A stretch of 64,000 bases of DNA from Henricia sp. BOLD:AAB3569 (GCA_037783545.1 JBBELK010000821.1:186001-250000); one strand, 5' to 3'; shown: positions 23,169 through 35,240, counted from the first letter of the stretch. Numbers and translations: made by a program. Notes: generated from the letters alone by a model not told the origin.

Positions 23169-24120
23169 GTGGCGCTTAGCACCTGGGTTCGCTTTAAAGG
23201 TGTAAGCCGATTCTTATTTCCTCTTAAGTATGATGTTCAAGGAAAATCAAAAAAGACTGTTTGCGGCCTCGGTAAAACCTGTTACGGTCAGCGAGTGACA
23301 ATTTGGCTCGCTGAGTGTTTCAACCGAAGCCGGTTTTATGAAATCAATGCCTTTTATAAACGCGCTGCTAAATCAGAAAACGTGTGCTTTCTGAAATTGG
23401 ACACAGGCCGTGAGGACCACTCGAGTCGTGGAGCGAGTGTATCTTCGCTTTGTTCCTTTTCTCAATCATGGTTGTCGACTTTGTTATAATGCTCCCCCAC
23501 CCCCCTCTCTCTCTCAAACACGTTACTGAGAAAATATATGTAGGTTTGGTTTTACTCCGTTAAGATGAGACGAAGTAGGGGGGGGGGGGGGGTGTAGGAC
23601 TTGAATAGGCAAGACACTATGAAAGGAATCTAGTCAATACAGAAAAATACAGTCAGACTTTTTTTTCCTGAAATAAAAATTAGATTTTAGCTGAATGGTT
23701 GCCGTATCTAATTCGATTAACCCTGCATTGACGTATACAAAAAAACAAACTCTTTCTCTCTGTACCGTAGTCCTGTTGATTGAATTATCCCGCCGCGTAG
23801 GTACCGACAAAGACACGGTCGGCTTGCCTGATTACGATTAAGCTACATGGAGTACAGTAACATCTTGGGTAGTGTGCGCGAGACGTTTCAAGGTCGTTCG
23901 TGATGTGCAGCGAATATTTAACTCTATGGAGATTACTTGATTGCAAGCGTGCGCTCCCGGCCGCGTAATTTGTTTTACACCACTGCGAGGGGAAAATGAG
24001 GGGTTTTGTACCTTTTTAGCGTCTTGAGAGGAGACTATATAATATGTTAGGGTTCAGGGTTTAGGGTTGGTTATTTTAAAGGAATTTAGAGTTTTGAATG
24101 CGGTCGATTTGCAACCAGCT

Positions 24121-24185
24121 TCGTGGTCTGGTTAGAAGAGAGCTCGACTTGTAATCATAAGGTCCATGGTTCGAATCTTAGTCAT
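24121..24185 (+). mobile_element. tRNA-like SINE fragment
   Basis: TGGTCTGGTTAGAAGAGAGC resembles an A box and GGTTCGAATCT a B box. The stems of a functional tRNA do not form, so I treat it as tRNA-derived. Confidence 0.4.
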
Positions 24186-24394
24186 GTTTGGGATTTTTCG
24201 AAATTGCTCGGTTTCTTCTTTCTCTCTAATAGTGAGAGTAAGAGTTGTGACTATTTCCAAGATTGTCACTTGAGAAGTATCAGTCATTGGAAACTTAGAC
24301 TCTATTCGGGTTGAAAAATTGGGGTGTAGGCCTACCCCTTGCTGCGGTGTAAAAAAATTAAAAAAAAAAGCCTCCGGCCGGCTCTAACACAGGG

Positions 24395-24545
24395 GCCGGG
24401 GTTTGCAAGCCCCAACTTCCGGCTCGGGCAGTGGTCCGGGGTTTGCAAGCCCCAACTTCCGGCTCGGGCAGTGCTCCGGCCGGCCCTAACCCTGTGGCCG
24501 GGGTTTGCAAGCCCCAACTTCCGGCTCGGGCAGTGGTCCGGGGTT
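24395..24545 (+). repeat. 40-bp GC-rich tandem repeat
   Basis: Unit beginning CCGGGGTTTGCAAGCCCCAA occurs three times, the third offset by a 24-bp CCGGCCGGCCCTAAC-type spacer. Each unit contains the hairpin GGGGTTTGCAAGCCCC. Confidence 0.85.
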
Positions 24546-24914
24546 GGGTACACCACTAACTGATGCTTGCACGTATCAGTTGCCAATATTTAGGTTAATG
24601 AGGTTTCAACAAAATAGATAGATGCCCTTTTTTGTGAAAGAAACACGTAATATAATCTAGGTTATGCCGGTCTTCGGCCTGAGATTGATAAATTGGTAAA
24701 CATAAAGATGATGGAAAGTAGAATCTTAAGCATTTGGGGGGAAAAGAAACGACGTGGGTGGGAAAAAAATCATTCACAAAACAAGTTACATTACTCTATG
24801 CACCACAGACCAGCATCAATTTCAGCCAAGATTCGACAACGAGCAAAGAGCACTGGTATTATATTATGACATGCTGCTTACAGCATATTCATTATATTCA
24901 TTCCCGGCGCCTCC

Positions 24915-25066
24915 TATAGACCGTATCCAATAGCCGCCATTTTGTGGGGCACATCTTGTTACTCAAACCGTTCAACAATAGAAGCACATTATATGTGCAA
25001 CCATGCACGTCCACAAGGAACAAAGAAACTGCCCCACGAAATGGCGGCTATTCGATACGGTCTATA
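24915..25066. mobile_element. MITE family A, copy 2 (most intact ends)
   Basis: The ends TATAGACCGTATCCAATAGC and GGCTATTCGATACGGTCTATA mirror over about 30 bp. The core contains GTGCAACCATGCACGTCC. Confidence 0.85.
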
Positions 25067-25576
25067 AGGTAATATGCAAAGTCCCATCAATCAACGAATC
25101 CCATGGATTCGACTGGCTTGGTACAAAATCTTGCATTTTCTTTTGTCTTTTGCGCGGGGATGCTAGTAACAGGCAATTCACAGACAAGCGAAAATACTCT
25201 CCCGTGAGGCTCGCTTATTGCTTTTCACCAAGGTCTTCTCATTATACTAAATTTTTCACAAAAGAAACCCTTGGTTCCGGTGTCAATTTGTCGTTACATT
25301 TTAGGAAGTACATTAAAGACATCTGCTACTGTGACGCATTGATTTTATGACCAATTAGCTGATTATAATATTATGTTGGTTATGTTTGTGTGTGCGTAGG
25401 CCTATAGCACATGTTATAGCCACATTGAAATGACTGTAAAGACTAATGTACACGATCATATAGGCCTACATTTGTTCTAAAATTCCATCGACTGTTTTTG
25501 TGAGCACTATCATGCCAACAAACGTGTTAAACCTGATAATGTCGAGTGTCGTTTTTGTTCATCCCAATTTATCTTA

Positions 25577-25664
25577 CACTATGAACAACTAACAATGGAA
25601 ATTGGGCAAACCATTGTTAATAACAATGGTTTGTGCCCAATTTCCATCGTTAGTCGTTATAGTG
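25577..25664. repeat. Long hairpin
   Basis: Two arms of about 43 bp meet almost without a loop at 25619. Around the centre TTGTTAATAACAA they read CAATGGAAATTGGGCAAACC left and GGTTTGTGCCCAATTTCCAT right. Only a few mismatches and a 2-bp bulge are seen. Confidence 0.85.
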
Positions 25665-25684
25665 TTATAAGTTAATGCACCTAT

Positions 25685-25985
25685 CAGTTGTTCCCCTCCC
25701 CCACCACCCAACCCACCCCACCCTTCTCCCCCCACCCCCCACGCGCTGCCCCACCCCCAGGTTGGGGTTTGGTCACGTTTTTCGTGCCCCGGTGTTGGGA
25801 TTTTGAATTTCGAATTTCTGTGCATCTGTATACAAAATGAGCACGTTTTGCACCCGGGGTGGGGATTTTTGTCACGCGAAAAGTGATAATCCTCACCTCT
25901 TGGATTGGGTGGGGAGGGGGGAGGGGGGGAGGGGGGCGGGGGGGGGGGGGGGGGGGGGAGGGGGGGCGGGGGGGGGGGGGGGCTG
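25685..25985. repeat. C-rich then G-rich low-complexity tracts
   Basis: 25685-25760 is C-rich and 25905-25985 is an almost pure G tract broken by single A, C or T. The latter fits G-quadruplex composition, about 470 bp upstream of the GPCR start. Apparent polyproline frames here are by-products. Confidence 0.8.
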
Positions 25986-26451
25986 GGGGTTAATGAAACA
26001 ATTGATATGTGCATAGCTTCTGAACTGAAACAGCGAACACGTGATAAATTGTCTCCTTATACTGCTGTTTCGTTAAAATAAAGTTGGTGTGAGCATGCGC
26101 CGTTTGAAGCTGGGTTATATGTCTGTGGAGACGGTACGTGCGTGATTGCTGTAAATGGAATGAGCGACAGTCTGTCTGTGGTAACTCTCACTATGCGTTT
26201 ATTCGTTGCTATAGCAAGCTATCCAGTTATTATGCATGATGTTGGTTCGTCTCGCACAGATGTTTACACATTTGCATCTTCCATTTTTTACGTTTGTTCA
26301 TGAGGCAACTTGGCCGTCTGAGATGGCACATTTGAGAGGCAACGTGAGCTGAGGTGGCACATTTTATTTTTTTGCAGAAGCCTTCAGAGTGATTTTTAGA
26401 AGTTTTAGCCGAGAACACAAGACTCGTATAAGAGCGGATTTTGCCGTCAAT

Positions 26452-27675
26452 ATGAATCTCACGAACATCACTTCAGATGATAATGGCGAGGTTTTGGGCG
26501 CCGGCGACGGTGGATTACTGTCTCTCATTTACGGACTGACCATTTTTGCTTTCGTACTGAATCTGTTGATTGTCTTGCTGGGCATTCCCGGTAACCTCGT
26601 CATCTTGGTGGTGTTTTGGACCAAGCCCCGACGTACCAGCACCACAATCTTTATCATGACACTCGCGGCCGCCGATTTGTTCGCCTGCTTGGTGCGTGTT
26701 TGTGAAGTCGTTCACATCGCAATGCAGCTGGGCGGGAGTAAGCGAAATGAATCCTTTCAACTCGTCATCACCGTGGGGAACAATCTCTGCCTTACAGTTG
26801 CTGCTGCAGTTACAGCTATGATTGCCGTGGATCGGTATGACTGCGTCTGTCGACATAACAAGAGGCTTCTCGACCACCGTAAGGCCTGTGTAGTATCCGC
26901 CGGTCTCTGTTTCCTGTCTCTGATTGCAAACATCCCGCTCTTTCTCGTCAGTGCTGGCCTCGATTGGGATGACGTTGTCTTCGCCAAGCAGGTGCTGTTC
27001 TACAGCGTGGACATCTTGGTAGTGCTCGTATGCTACGGGCTGGTGTATGCTGCAATCCGCAAGCACGTAAAGGTCGGAGCAATAAGACAACATCAACTCC
27101 GAGACCAATCTGCGTTTGCGAGTCAGACAGAGACGTATAACGCCTTGAACCCAACTCGACCCGATATCCTACAGAGCTCCAAGATGGCTGGGCAACCTCT
27201 AGAGCAGATGACGTCGTCTAGTGGGGAAGCAGCTCCGTCTAGCAGTAGTCCGAAGATCAACCCTCGGACAAGAGGGATTTCCTTCAAGTCCAACCCAGAG
27301 GCTCAAGACACCGAGGCGACCACATCAAGACGGCACGAAGCCGAGAATCAACGCTCGGTGCAGGGTGCCCCCGAGACGCGCAAAGCTCGCTCTACATCTC
27401 AAGGAACTACCCACGCGTCCCTGCAACGCAAGACGACTCGGATGCTGTTCTTGGCAACGGTCATATTCCTTCTGACTTACATCCCGTACTGGGTCTTCGT
27501 GGGGTTCAGAATAAGAGGACGGCCTCCGGACAAAACCTATATTGTCGTCAGCTACTTGCTCTACATACTGTTTCTAAACAATGCCATCAACCCTCTGATT
27601 TACGGAATCGCCAACCGGCGGTTTCGGAAAGACGTTGGGGATGTCTTGAAGAAGATGTGTGGACGACGCTCTTGA
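26452..27675 (+). CDS. Orphan class A (rhodopsin-type) G-protein-coupled receptor, single exon, 407 aa
   Basis: Seven hydrophobic segments with class A marks. The short extracellular N-terminus has two N-glycosylation sites (NLT, NIT). TM1 has GNLVIL (about 48), TM2 LAAAD (71-75), the end of TM3 DRY (127-129), TM6 TYIPYW (342-347) and TM7 NPLIY (380-384), followed by a basic helix-8-like tail. Intracellular loop 3 is long (about 204-326) and Ser/Thr/basic-rich, as expected for G-protein and kinase contacts. The usual TM3 Cys (3.25), any Cys in loop 2, Trp 4.50 and Pro 5.50 are absent, so it is divergent. I start at ATG 26452; the frame is open further upstream but has no ATG. An acceptor-like TTTTTTTGCAG at 26367-26377 hints at a 5' UTR intron. 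The ligand cannot be inferred. Confidence 0.9.
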   Translation: MNLTNITSDDNGEVLGAGDGGLLSLIYGLTIFAFVLNLLIVLLGIPGNLVILVVFWTKPRRTSTTIFIMTLAAADLFACLVRVCEVVHIAMQLGGSKRNESFQLVITVGNNLCLTVAAAVTAMIAVDRYDCVCRHNKRLLDHRKACVVSAGLCFLSLIANIPLFLVSAGLDWDDVVFAKQVLFYSVDILVVLVCYGLVYAAIRKHVKVGAIRQHQLRDQSAFASQTETYNALNPTRPDILQSSKMAGQPLEQMTSSSGEAAPSSSSPKINPRTRGISFKSNPEAQDTEATTSRRHEAENQRSVQGAPETRKARSTSQGTTHASLQRKTTRMLFLATVIFLLTYIPYWVFVGFRIRGRPPDKTYIVVSYLLYILFLNNAINPLIYGIANRRFRKDVGDVLKKMCGRRS

Positions 27676-28810
27676 AAGTTGCATGCATGGACGCTCGGAT
27701 TTAGAATCCTCAAGAGTCGTTTGGGCGGACTGTTCGTGATACAGGTATTGTTCTCGGTGGTGTGTGATCCTGTTCAGAGTGCAGTGTTCTCGGGTCGTTT
27801 TCCGTTCATTCTGGCACGAGAGCGAGTTAACATGTGTCAAGAACAGACCGCCCGAACTCGACCAAGAAGGAGGAAACTGAAGGAGAACAGAGACAAAAAG
27901 AAAGCATCTTTCTGGAAAATGACTTTAAACTTACCACTGCCGCTGTTCAAACTGCCGCTGTTAATAGCTTGACTGTTTTATTTATTTAAGGGGTATTTTG
28001 TTCTGTTCCTGCAATGTTTAAAGCCATATTTTGTAAATACAAAATGTTGTGTGTTGTACACATTTCTGTAACATGTGCTTAAAAGTTAAAACCAAACAGT
28101 GCTTATGAAGATAGGAATGTCTGTTGTGTTTAACGATAATTTCACCACACAAGCAATATCGTTCACTTGAACAAAAAAAATGAGGCAAGATGTCGCTGTA
28201 TTATGTAAAATGTTGACGTACGCTATACATAGACACGATTTCTCAAGGATAATAACCTCGCCATAATCCTTTGTGTTCTGCCTGCAGTGTTAGACCCAGT
28301 ACCTTTTATAGAGCACAAAGACGTCACACTTTTATAGAGCACAGTAATCGAAACGTTGAGATGCAGAGCCAAACGAGATCAATATTGGAAACCATTTAGG
28401 CGTAATTCACAACGTTTCAAATTAAATGTTAAATTGTTTCTAGTACGCATTGTTATCTTTCGCATGGTTCATTTACGATACGTCTGCTCCGATTGTGCCT
28501 AATCGTAACCGTGGATAAAGGTACTTTTCCCGACGGCTCCTCGTTGTAGGAGGAAGATTCGACTTTAAACATCTTTTCATGCAGAATTTATACCATGTTC
28601 ATGTCCTTTTTATGGATACGTGCACTTTTTTTGCTGAGACCGAGGTGAAAGGAGAAAACTATACGCCTTTTGGTTTAGTCAAAATAAGGCAAATCGCGTA
28701 TTTCAGTTAATTTTGGCTCATAATCTAAGACCATGGATCATGATTAATGATCTTATTTTATGTGCATCAATGCACTTTGCGCCGCGCGCCGTTTTGATAT
28801 GTTAAGAAAA

Positions 28811-28967
28811 CACTGCAAAAACTGTGGTTTTAAATTAACACCAGTGGTGTTGTCTTATATAGATACCAATAGAACTAATACTTGTGATGTTAAAACTTAA
28901 CACCAGGCTTGGTATCTATATAAGACAACACAACTGGTGTTAATTTAACACCACAGTTTTTGCAGTG
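28811..28967. mobile_element. MITE with CACTGCAAAAAC ends, full copy
   Basis: Starts CACTGCAAAAACTGTGG and ends CCACAGTTTTTGCAGTG, a perfect mirror. It contains ATTAACACCAG words and a TATATAGATACC core. A half copy lies at 33322-33405. Confidence 0.88.
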
Positions 28968-28971
28968 AAGG

Positions 28972-29375
28972 GGCGGAGCATGCATCGCGCGTCATTTATA
29001 AATAAAACAGCAGCTTTTCTAGTTTGATTAATTAATCATATTAATGACACATCCAATCCATCTCTTTGTTCCTGTCTAAAGTTACTGTAATGTTTTAAAT
29101 GTTTTACATTGCACGTTCATTCTCTAGTTTGCACTAAATTGCCTTGCCGGCTTCTACAAGGTCCATAAAAGGCTACAACGCGCGTCATTTAAGAATAAAA
29201 TAACGACAAGCTTTCTAGATTGATAACTTATTCATGTTAATGACGTTTTTTATGTACCTTTTTCCTGTTTATTGCAATGTGTATTCAAAGACGTAGAGAG
29301 AAATATCATTACGTCTCTGGTGTATTGCAGGTAATTCGCACTTATTATCTGGCCGGTTTTTACGAAGTCCATGAA
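28972..29375 (+). repeat. Degenerate tandem duplication, about 195-bp unit
   Basis: CGCGCGTCATTTATAAATAA (28988) and CGCGCGTCATTTAAGAATAA (29179) start two similar stretches. Each continues with a GCCGGCTTCTAC / GGCCGGTTTTTAC and GTCCATRAA block. It is non-coding. Confidence 0.6.
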
Positions 29376-30527
29376 TATTGGCTTCTAAATTAAATAGAGG
29401 CTTGCTTGTTGTACATATAGGCCTACTATGTCATTTTCCAACGGATTTTAACCAAAGTTTCACATCATGCAAACAAGGCTTGACGAATTTTATTGAGTGA
29501 GTTTCATCAGTTTTTACCAAGAGGGTGAGATATAGCCGAATGAAAAAAAGGTCAATTTCAGAATTTGCTACTTTCGACTTGGCTTCTTATGTCGATACAC
29601 CGCTGGAGACTGGTGGAATGCAGGATCATCCCTGATGTTATTGCAAACCATCTTGATCGTTTCACGCAACTCAACTCAACAAGAGGTGCAAAGGGACATC
29701 AGACATGGACAATTGCCTTGACAATGGAGGATGCAAAGTCGAAAGTGACAAATTCTGACATTTAGGGTTTGTAGGGGGAGGGGGGGGGGGTTGAGGGGGA
29801 GGGGGAGGGGGTTTCTCTGTACAGTAGGGCTTGCTAAGCTCACGCGATAGCCAATTCCAACCAGTGAGGAACAACTGCACTATATACCGTGATTCGAGAA
29901 CACTAGTTGGCTTCATAGCTCAATATTTGGTAGGGCGTCAAGTGAGACACAAGTGAGACACAAGAAGGCGTATATAAATTATGTAGCTTCATAAAATCAT
30001 GGGGATCGCTTTACAAATTAAATGTCAACAATGGTCAGTCTGTAAGCGTTGGCTTTGTAGATTTAAGGGATGTAGCGATCACGTTTCCACTCTGAAAACT
30101 ACCTGCAATTTTGGCCGTCAGTCCGCTAATAAATACGACCTTCCGCTGAATTGATGTCGTTTCCCGGTTGGTTTGATTCGATTACGTTTTTAACTTTTGA
30201 AGCTCGCGTCATGAACCCTTGGGCAAGCTTGATCCGATCATAATTGCATTGCGGGAATCTGTAGGCCTATATGTTGATGATTAGTGTATAATTTAATCGG
30301 TTTTGTGTAGGTCTTACGTGCCATTTCTTTTGTCGAAGCAAACAAATCAAGGTAATGGATTTCAAGTATTCGTTTATGGCGAGATTGGAGCCGTAATTAG
30401 TCCATTAAATAAATTAACCGGCTCAAGCAAATTACGATCGTCGATATAGACTACCGAAGTGAACATCATTAAAATTTTGATTATACTGAATGTTGTTGTT
30501 GCTATATTGGTTCCCTGAAGACTCGTG

Positions 30528-30632
30528 GATTATAGAGAAACGAGGGTCTCGGTGCGTTTCTTTGTGATAAAATATGCAAATGAAGACACGTGACGTAATA
30601 CAATGGCTCAGCATCTGAAACGAGGCTGCCAG
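30528..30632 (+). repeat. Duplicated segment, copy 1 (copy 2 at 31250-31356)
   Basis: Both copies end with TACAATGGCTCAGCATCTGA preceded by GTGACGTAAT or GTGACGTATT. The rest is similar but diverged. It is non-coding. Confidence 0.7.
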
Positions 30633-31249
30633 CGCTAATTTGAATTTGTCAGTATACGGCAAAACGCAATAGTGCTGTACATTGCTTTAAATGTTTGTGT
30701 CAACTTAAAGAAGAAACAAAAAACTAACCAATGCCCATCTTAAGGTGCAAATTGTGTGATGAAATATCCTCATTGTTAAAGTATTATTGTGTCAATTTAT
30801 CCATTTGTTGTCATGGAAACTAATGCGGGTATTCAATCCTTTATGAAGATTTTTTAAAAAGGAAACTAATTTTCATTGTTTAGGCTACATTTTGTCGCCA
30901 CTTAGTCGAACCCACTTTCGCCTAATCGCACTCTAAATTAGGGTTTTCGATTTGAAACACATTATTTATAAACGGGTCAGCATTGTTTCCACTTATGGGT
31001 CTCCCCGTTTTATGGCATATTTTTCATTTTAGCTATAACTGAAGTGGTTTGCGCTTATTAAAAAGGAAAGTAAAATATATGAATAGGGTTAATTATTTTG
31101 TTGATTACAACGCTTTTTGGGACGCCGAAGATTCGTGAATTTAACTTTTTATTCAGTAACTTTGCATTAGGCCTAGTTGTTTTTAAATGGGAAAAATAGA
31201 CAAACAAAAAGGGCATCATTTAAAAACAATTTTAATAGAGGAATTTGAA

Positions 31250-31356
31250 ACTGTCATAGAAAACAAGGGTATCGGTGCATGCTTTCTTTTGTGATACAAT
31301 TTACAAATGAAAAGACGCGTGACGTATTACAATGGCTCAGCATCTGAAACGAAAAC
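31250..31356 (+). repeat. Duplicated segment, copy 2
   Basis: Partner of 30528-30632, with the same orientation and the same conserved 3' half. Confidence 0.7.
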
Positions 31357-33321
31357 TTTGAAATTTGTTAATTTAATGTCGGGAGAAGTGAAGCAGGTCA
31401 CGAATTTGAGCTATCTGCCTGAGTAGTTGATGCATTGCCAGGGTTACCGTCCATGTTCAAGGCATCTTAGAAGAAATGAAAGCAGTTCTGTAAATATATA
31501 TAATGCTTGCATCTTAGATTATAGGTCATCTGAAGGAGCATCATTAGCACTTGATGAAAGTCAACACTGAAAATTAAAATTGTTGTAAATGCTTGATTTG
31601 ATCTTCAAACCCAACTCAATTTGCCAATTATTTGTATTAATGTCTCAGACAACACGAAATCTTGAAGTGTTTCGTGCGCCCAGGCAGACCTTTCGTATCC
31701 TTGAGCCTTTGCAAACATCACCATATACAGATATGTTTGCTGATGTTTTTCTGTGTCTCTACTTGGGCAAACAGAAGCAAATTCTTCTTGAACTGTCACG
31801 ATTGGCTGGCTCTAATCACATGTCCTGAAACTAGTTCCTGATTGGTTCAGACATAAAACATGAGCAAACAGATAACAGCTGCATGTCCAAACACCGGCAA
31901 ACACAGTTTGGTGAAGTTCGCTGTTGTTTGCTAAATGTTTGATGTGCCGTCCACACCTGCAAACGTTAATACAAAAAAAACATGACCAAACTTGAATTTT
32001 TTCATGTTTTATGTGAAATATTTGCCAGTGCTGTTGCCAGGTAACCGTGCAATGCGTTATCAGCATTTTAACCCCCGTTGATGCATAAGGATGTGTAAGT
32101 GTGGTAGTTGCCTTGCTCAAGAACGTAAGCTGTCTTTAGGTGCGTTCAGACGATGGTTGTTAACAAGTTCCTCCCTCTCCCTCCCCCTTTCCCTCCCCCC
32201 TCCCCTGAGTCAAGGCCTACATTCAATATATCAACCCTGTTTGTATGCATGATCGTGCCAAATATTCCTTGGTAAATGATGTACGAGTCTACAATATTGT
32301 ATTTGACATTTTGAGGCGCGTTTACACCAATAACACTGCCGTGCACTAATTTCCTTTTGTTTGCTCGTGTGCTGCAGTCTAGTATATTATGATGATTCCA
32401 AAAGCTTTCTCATTTGTTAGCAACGTTTGGCTCTAGGCAAAAACGTCAAAGCACATTGTTTTATTAGAAAAAATGTTGATACTGGGCCACGTTTCGAGTG
32501 ATTGATTGTAATTCAAGGGCGTAAATCGTTAACCGTTTTTACTTCTTACGACGCGCGCGCGGTGGTATAGAGTCTTTTAATGTCGTTTTCAAATAACGAA
32601 ATTGATACTTCAGACATGTGATTTTTTCTTCGTAACGTCATCTTACACTCAGGCTACAGCCTAGAGAAAACACCCGTCTTTCAGAAGCAATAATATTTAT
32701 TCTTTACAAAATATTTATTCTTTAGTCAAAATAAACAACCACAACTCAGCTATAGCCATTGGCGATTGTCGGTCGATTTCCATTAAGCTTGAATTGACCG
32801 TCTAAGGCCTTGTTTTAATGGTTCCGTCCACCTGAGACTCCTTGTAACGTTTCTTTCGTGGATTAAGTACGCCTGAAGCTACAATTCCAGGTAAAGATGG
32901 CCCTTCTAAGCGTTGGTTGACAGAGAAAAATTAGGGTGAAAAGCGCATTAAATTGTGGGTGATTGAAAGTCAATAAACTGACGTGAAAATCCACGAGGTT
33001 TGAAACAACGGCTGCTTAAGTATCTTCCCTCCGCGTGCTCGATCAGTAGCGCGATATATATTTTTTTCTGCACTGGCGGCCATATTGGGGGTTCAATGAT
33101 GTGACGATAGATCCACGGAGTGCCTACTCATGCGCTATAGAAAATCTTTAACACATGATTGGTAAACTGTTAAAAAGAGCGTTCTTTTCAACTCGTTAAA
33201 AAATAATGGGGTCACTGCAAATGATGTGCCTACTCTGTATAGGCCTACCTTTAGGCCTATGCATGGTTTTTGTGTTGAGTGAATGGTGACAAAAATAATG
33301 CATTCATTCAAAGTGTGGAAT

Positions 33322-33405
33322 TAGGTGTTAAATTTTAACACCAGGCTTGATATCTATATAAGACAACACTACGGGTGTTAATATAACACCAACGTTTTTG
33401 CAGTG
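33322..33405. mobile_element. Half copy of the CACTGCAAAAAC MITE
   Basis: Matches the right half of 28811-28967, from TTTTAACACCAGGCTTG to TTTTTGCAGTG. Confidence 0.75.
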
Positions 33406-34283
33406 TGGCACAAATGGCTACAGCAGTGATATCTTCTGCTTGCAGCCTGGGTCACATCTACAAACCGATAATAGCGGCCTTGATGTCTTACGGATGACAA
33501 AGGCTGCCTGATAAGTGCCGGGTTTTGCAGTCTGACGGATCGAAGCACAATAACAAATTAAAGAGGTCGCTCATCATCACGGTCTAGTGTAATAACAATT
33601 CCTCACGTTCGTGCTACAGAGGAGCTGCAATATGAGGTAAGCCTACTCATCAACCGCTAAACAAAAAACCTTGTCCATCAATTAGGATTTGCTTTTTTTA
33701 TAGAGTCCAAAGTTTGATTTGAACTCTTGTCAGTAATCAAACCGTTGTCAGTTCGGCAGAGCTGAACAATACATCAAGGGCCTACTCATAATTGGAGAAT
33801 AGGAGGCCGTGTTAAAATGAGGTTTTCCCTCAGATGACGAAATTGCATGTCGACGAGAATCTACTAAAAGTAAAAGCTGTGTTATTATTAACGCATGCAC
33901 GAGAGCCGCCAATAGTCAAGCTTTTAGTCGATAAGTAAGCACATGCATGGCTTGCAGTAATGGGGAAAATGGAGCTCTACAATCTGCTTCGAACTAGTTT
34001 TACCGCAGAAAAAAAAATTAATTTGAAAAATTGGGTTACCGGTTTAATTTTCTTTATTTTACATTGTATTATAAATAGACTTTGTTTAATATGAAGACCG
34101 AGTTCGAAATTACACTGGCGCTGCATAGCGGTGATGGGAGCGTTTTAAACACCGCCATAAATTCCCGCTCCCTCATCAGTCAACACTCGAAAGAAAAATC
34201 GATACTCCCCGATTTCCTCCTCTCAACCAAAAAGCGTTGAAATCATGCTGTGTAATGCATTGTAACATTCATATGGAAATGGG

Positions 34284-34716
34284 TCTGTCCACAGTAATGG
34301 GGTACATCTCTGTAACATTCAAGATCTTAGGTCCCAGTTCACTTCAAATGTCTTAATTTTATCTTTAAATTATCAAGATAAACTGAGCAAATAACTTTTT
34401 CACCAAGGAGTAAGAAAAATAGTCCTACAACATACATTTCTGAAAACCTCGTGCACAAATTTTCTATTACACATGTAACAAAGACGGAAACAAATGTCAC
34501 AAAATTGTCTGTCCACGTTACCTACGTAATAGGAAAATGTGTACACAAGCTTTTCAAAAATGTATGTTGTGGCAGCAATTTCTTAACTTTTTGGGCAAAA
34601 GTTATCTCCTGAGAACAAAACAAGGACATTTCTTTAATTCTGAGATAAACTAAAGACATCTGAAAGAAATTATTTACTTATTTTTCAAATGTACCCCATT
34701 ACTGTGGAAAGACCGC
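34284..34716. mobile_element. Fold-back element, about 430 bp
   Basis: The ends GTCCACAGTAATGGGGTACA and TGTACCCCATTACTGTGGA mirror each other. Inner arms (TACAACATACATTTCTGAAA / TTTTCAAAAATGTATGTTGT) also pair, so most of the element can fold on itself. It is non-coding. Confidence 0.85.
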
Positions 34717-34934
34717 CTGCATGTCTATATATTTTCAATAGACAGCCGAAGTGTGACGTGAAGGAAACTACGTATTAGGCCTATGATGTAAATCAGTGGT
34801 ACACAATATGTTAATCGTATGCCATAGCAGTTTAACACAGCCAACTGGTGCAGTTTATCAATAATTAAAGGTAGTCTGCTTGTTTGGTAATTACCCTCCA
34901 AAAAAATTACTGAATTATTATCTTTAAGCTTAGG

Positions 34935-35240
34935 CCTACTTGTTATCAAGATGGTAATGGTAGTAATCATCCTGTGAAATTATTTCGTCTCAATTGCCCC
35001 CATTCATGAGAAAAATTACAAAACTATTTGAATCTCCAAAGATCGCCTACAGGCCATTCATTCATGCACAAAAACCGTACTTGGAATTTTTAGGTTTTCT
35101 GAATTATTACTGCATCTATGTGGCTGAAATTTCTACAAGGTAGTTTTCTCGACCAATGCCTTCAATTACCAGTGGAAATCATGCTGTTTTTAACAGTTTA
35201 CCAAACAAGTATGCTCCCTTTAATCAATTTCACTTACCGA
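34935..35240. repeat. Dispersed repeat, copy 2 (partner of 232-540)
   Basis: Shares the start ACTTGTTATCAAGATGGTAA and the body with the copy at the left edge of the window. Confidence 0.75.

Larger units (their letters stand above)
21558..26451. other. Intergenic region between MSH2 and the GPCR gene
   Basis: No gene recognised. Contents: probable MSH2 3' UTR, a family C MITE (22823-23168), a telomere-like string GTTAGGGTTCAGGGTTTAGGG (24046-24066), a tRNA-like fragment (24121-24185), a 40-bp tandem repeat (24395-24545), a family A MITE (24915-25066), a hairpin (25577-25664) and a long G-rich tract (25905-25985). Confidence 0.6.

Noticed and set aside
23169-23489. 106-codon plus-strand frame
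   Set aside because: Adjoins a MITE end, has no family resemblance and no neighbouring exons.
25589-26014. Polyproline-rich open frames on the minus strand
   Set aside because: They are the translation of the G-rich tract, with no splice context or family resemblance.
26515-27108. 197-codon minus-strand frame opposite the GPCR
   Set aside because: Shadow of the receptor gene; the plus-strand frame carries all GPCR motifs.
29565-29765. 66-codon frame near a G-rich tract
   Set aside because: Too short, no recognisable motif, no splice partners.
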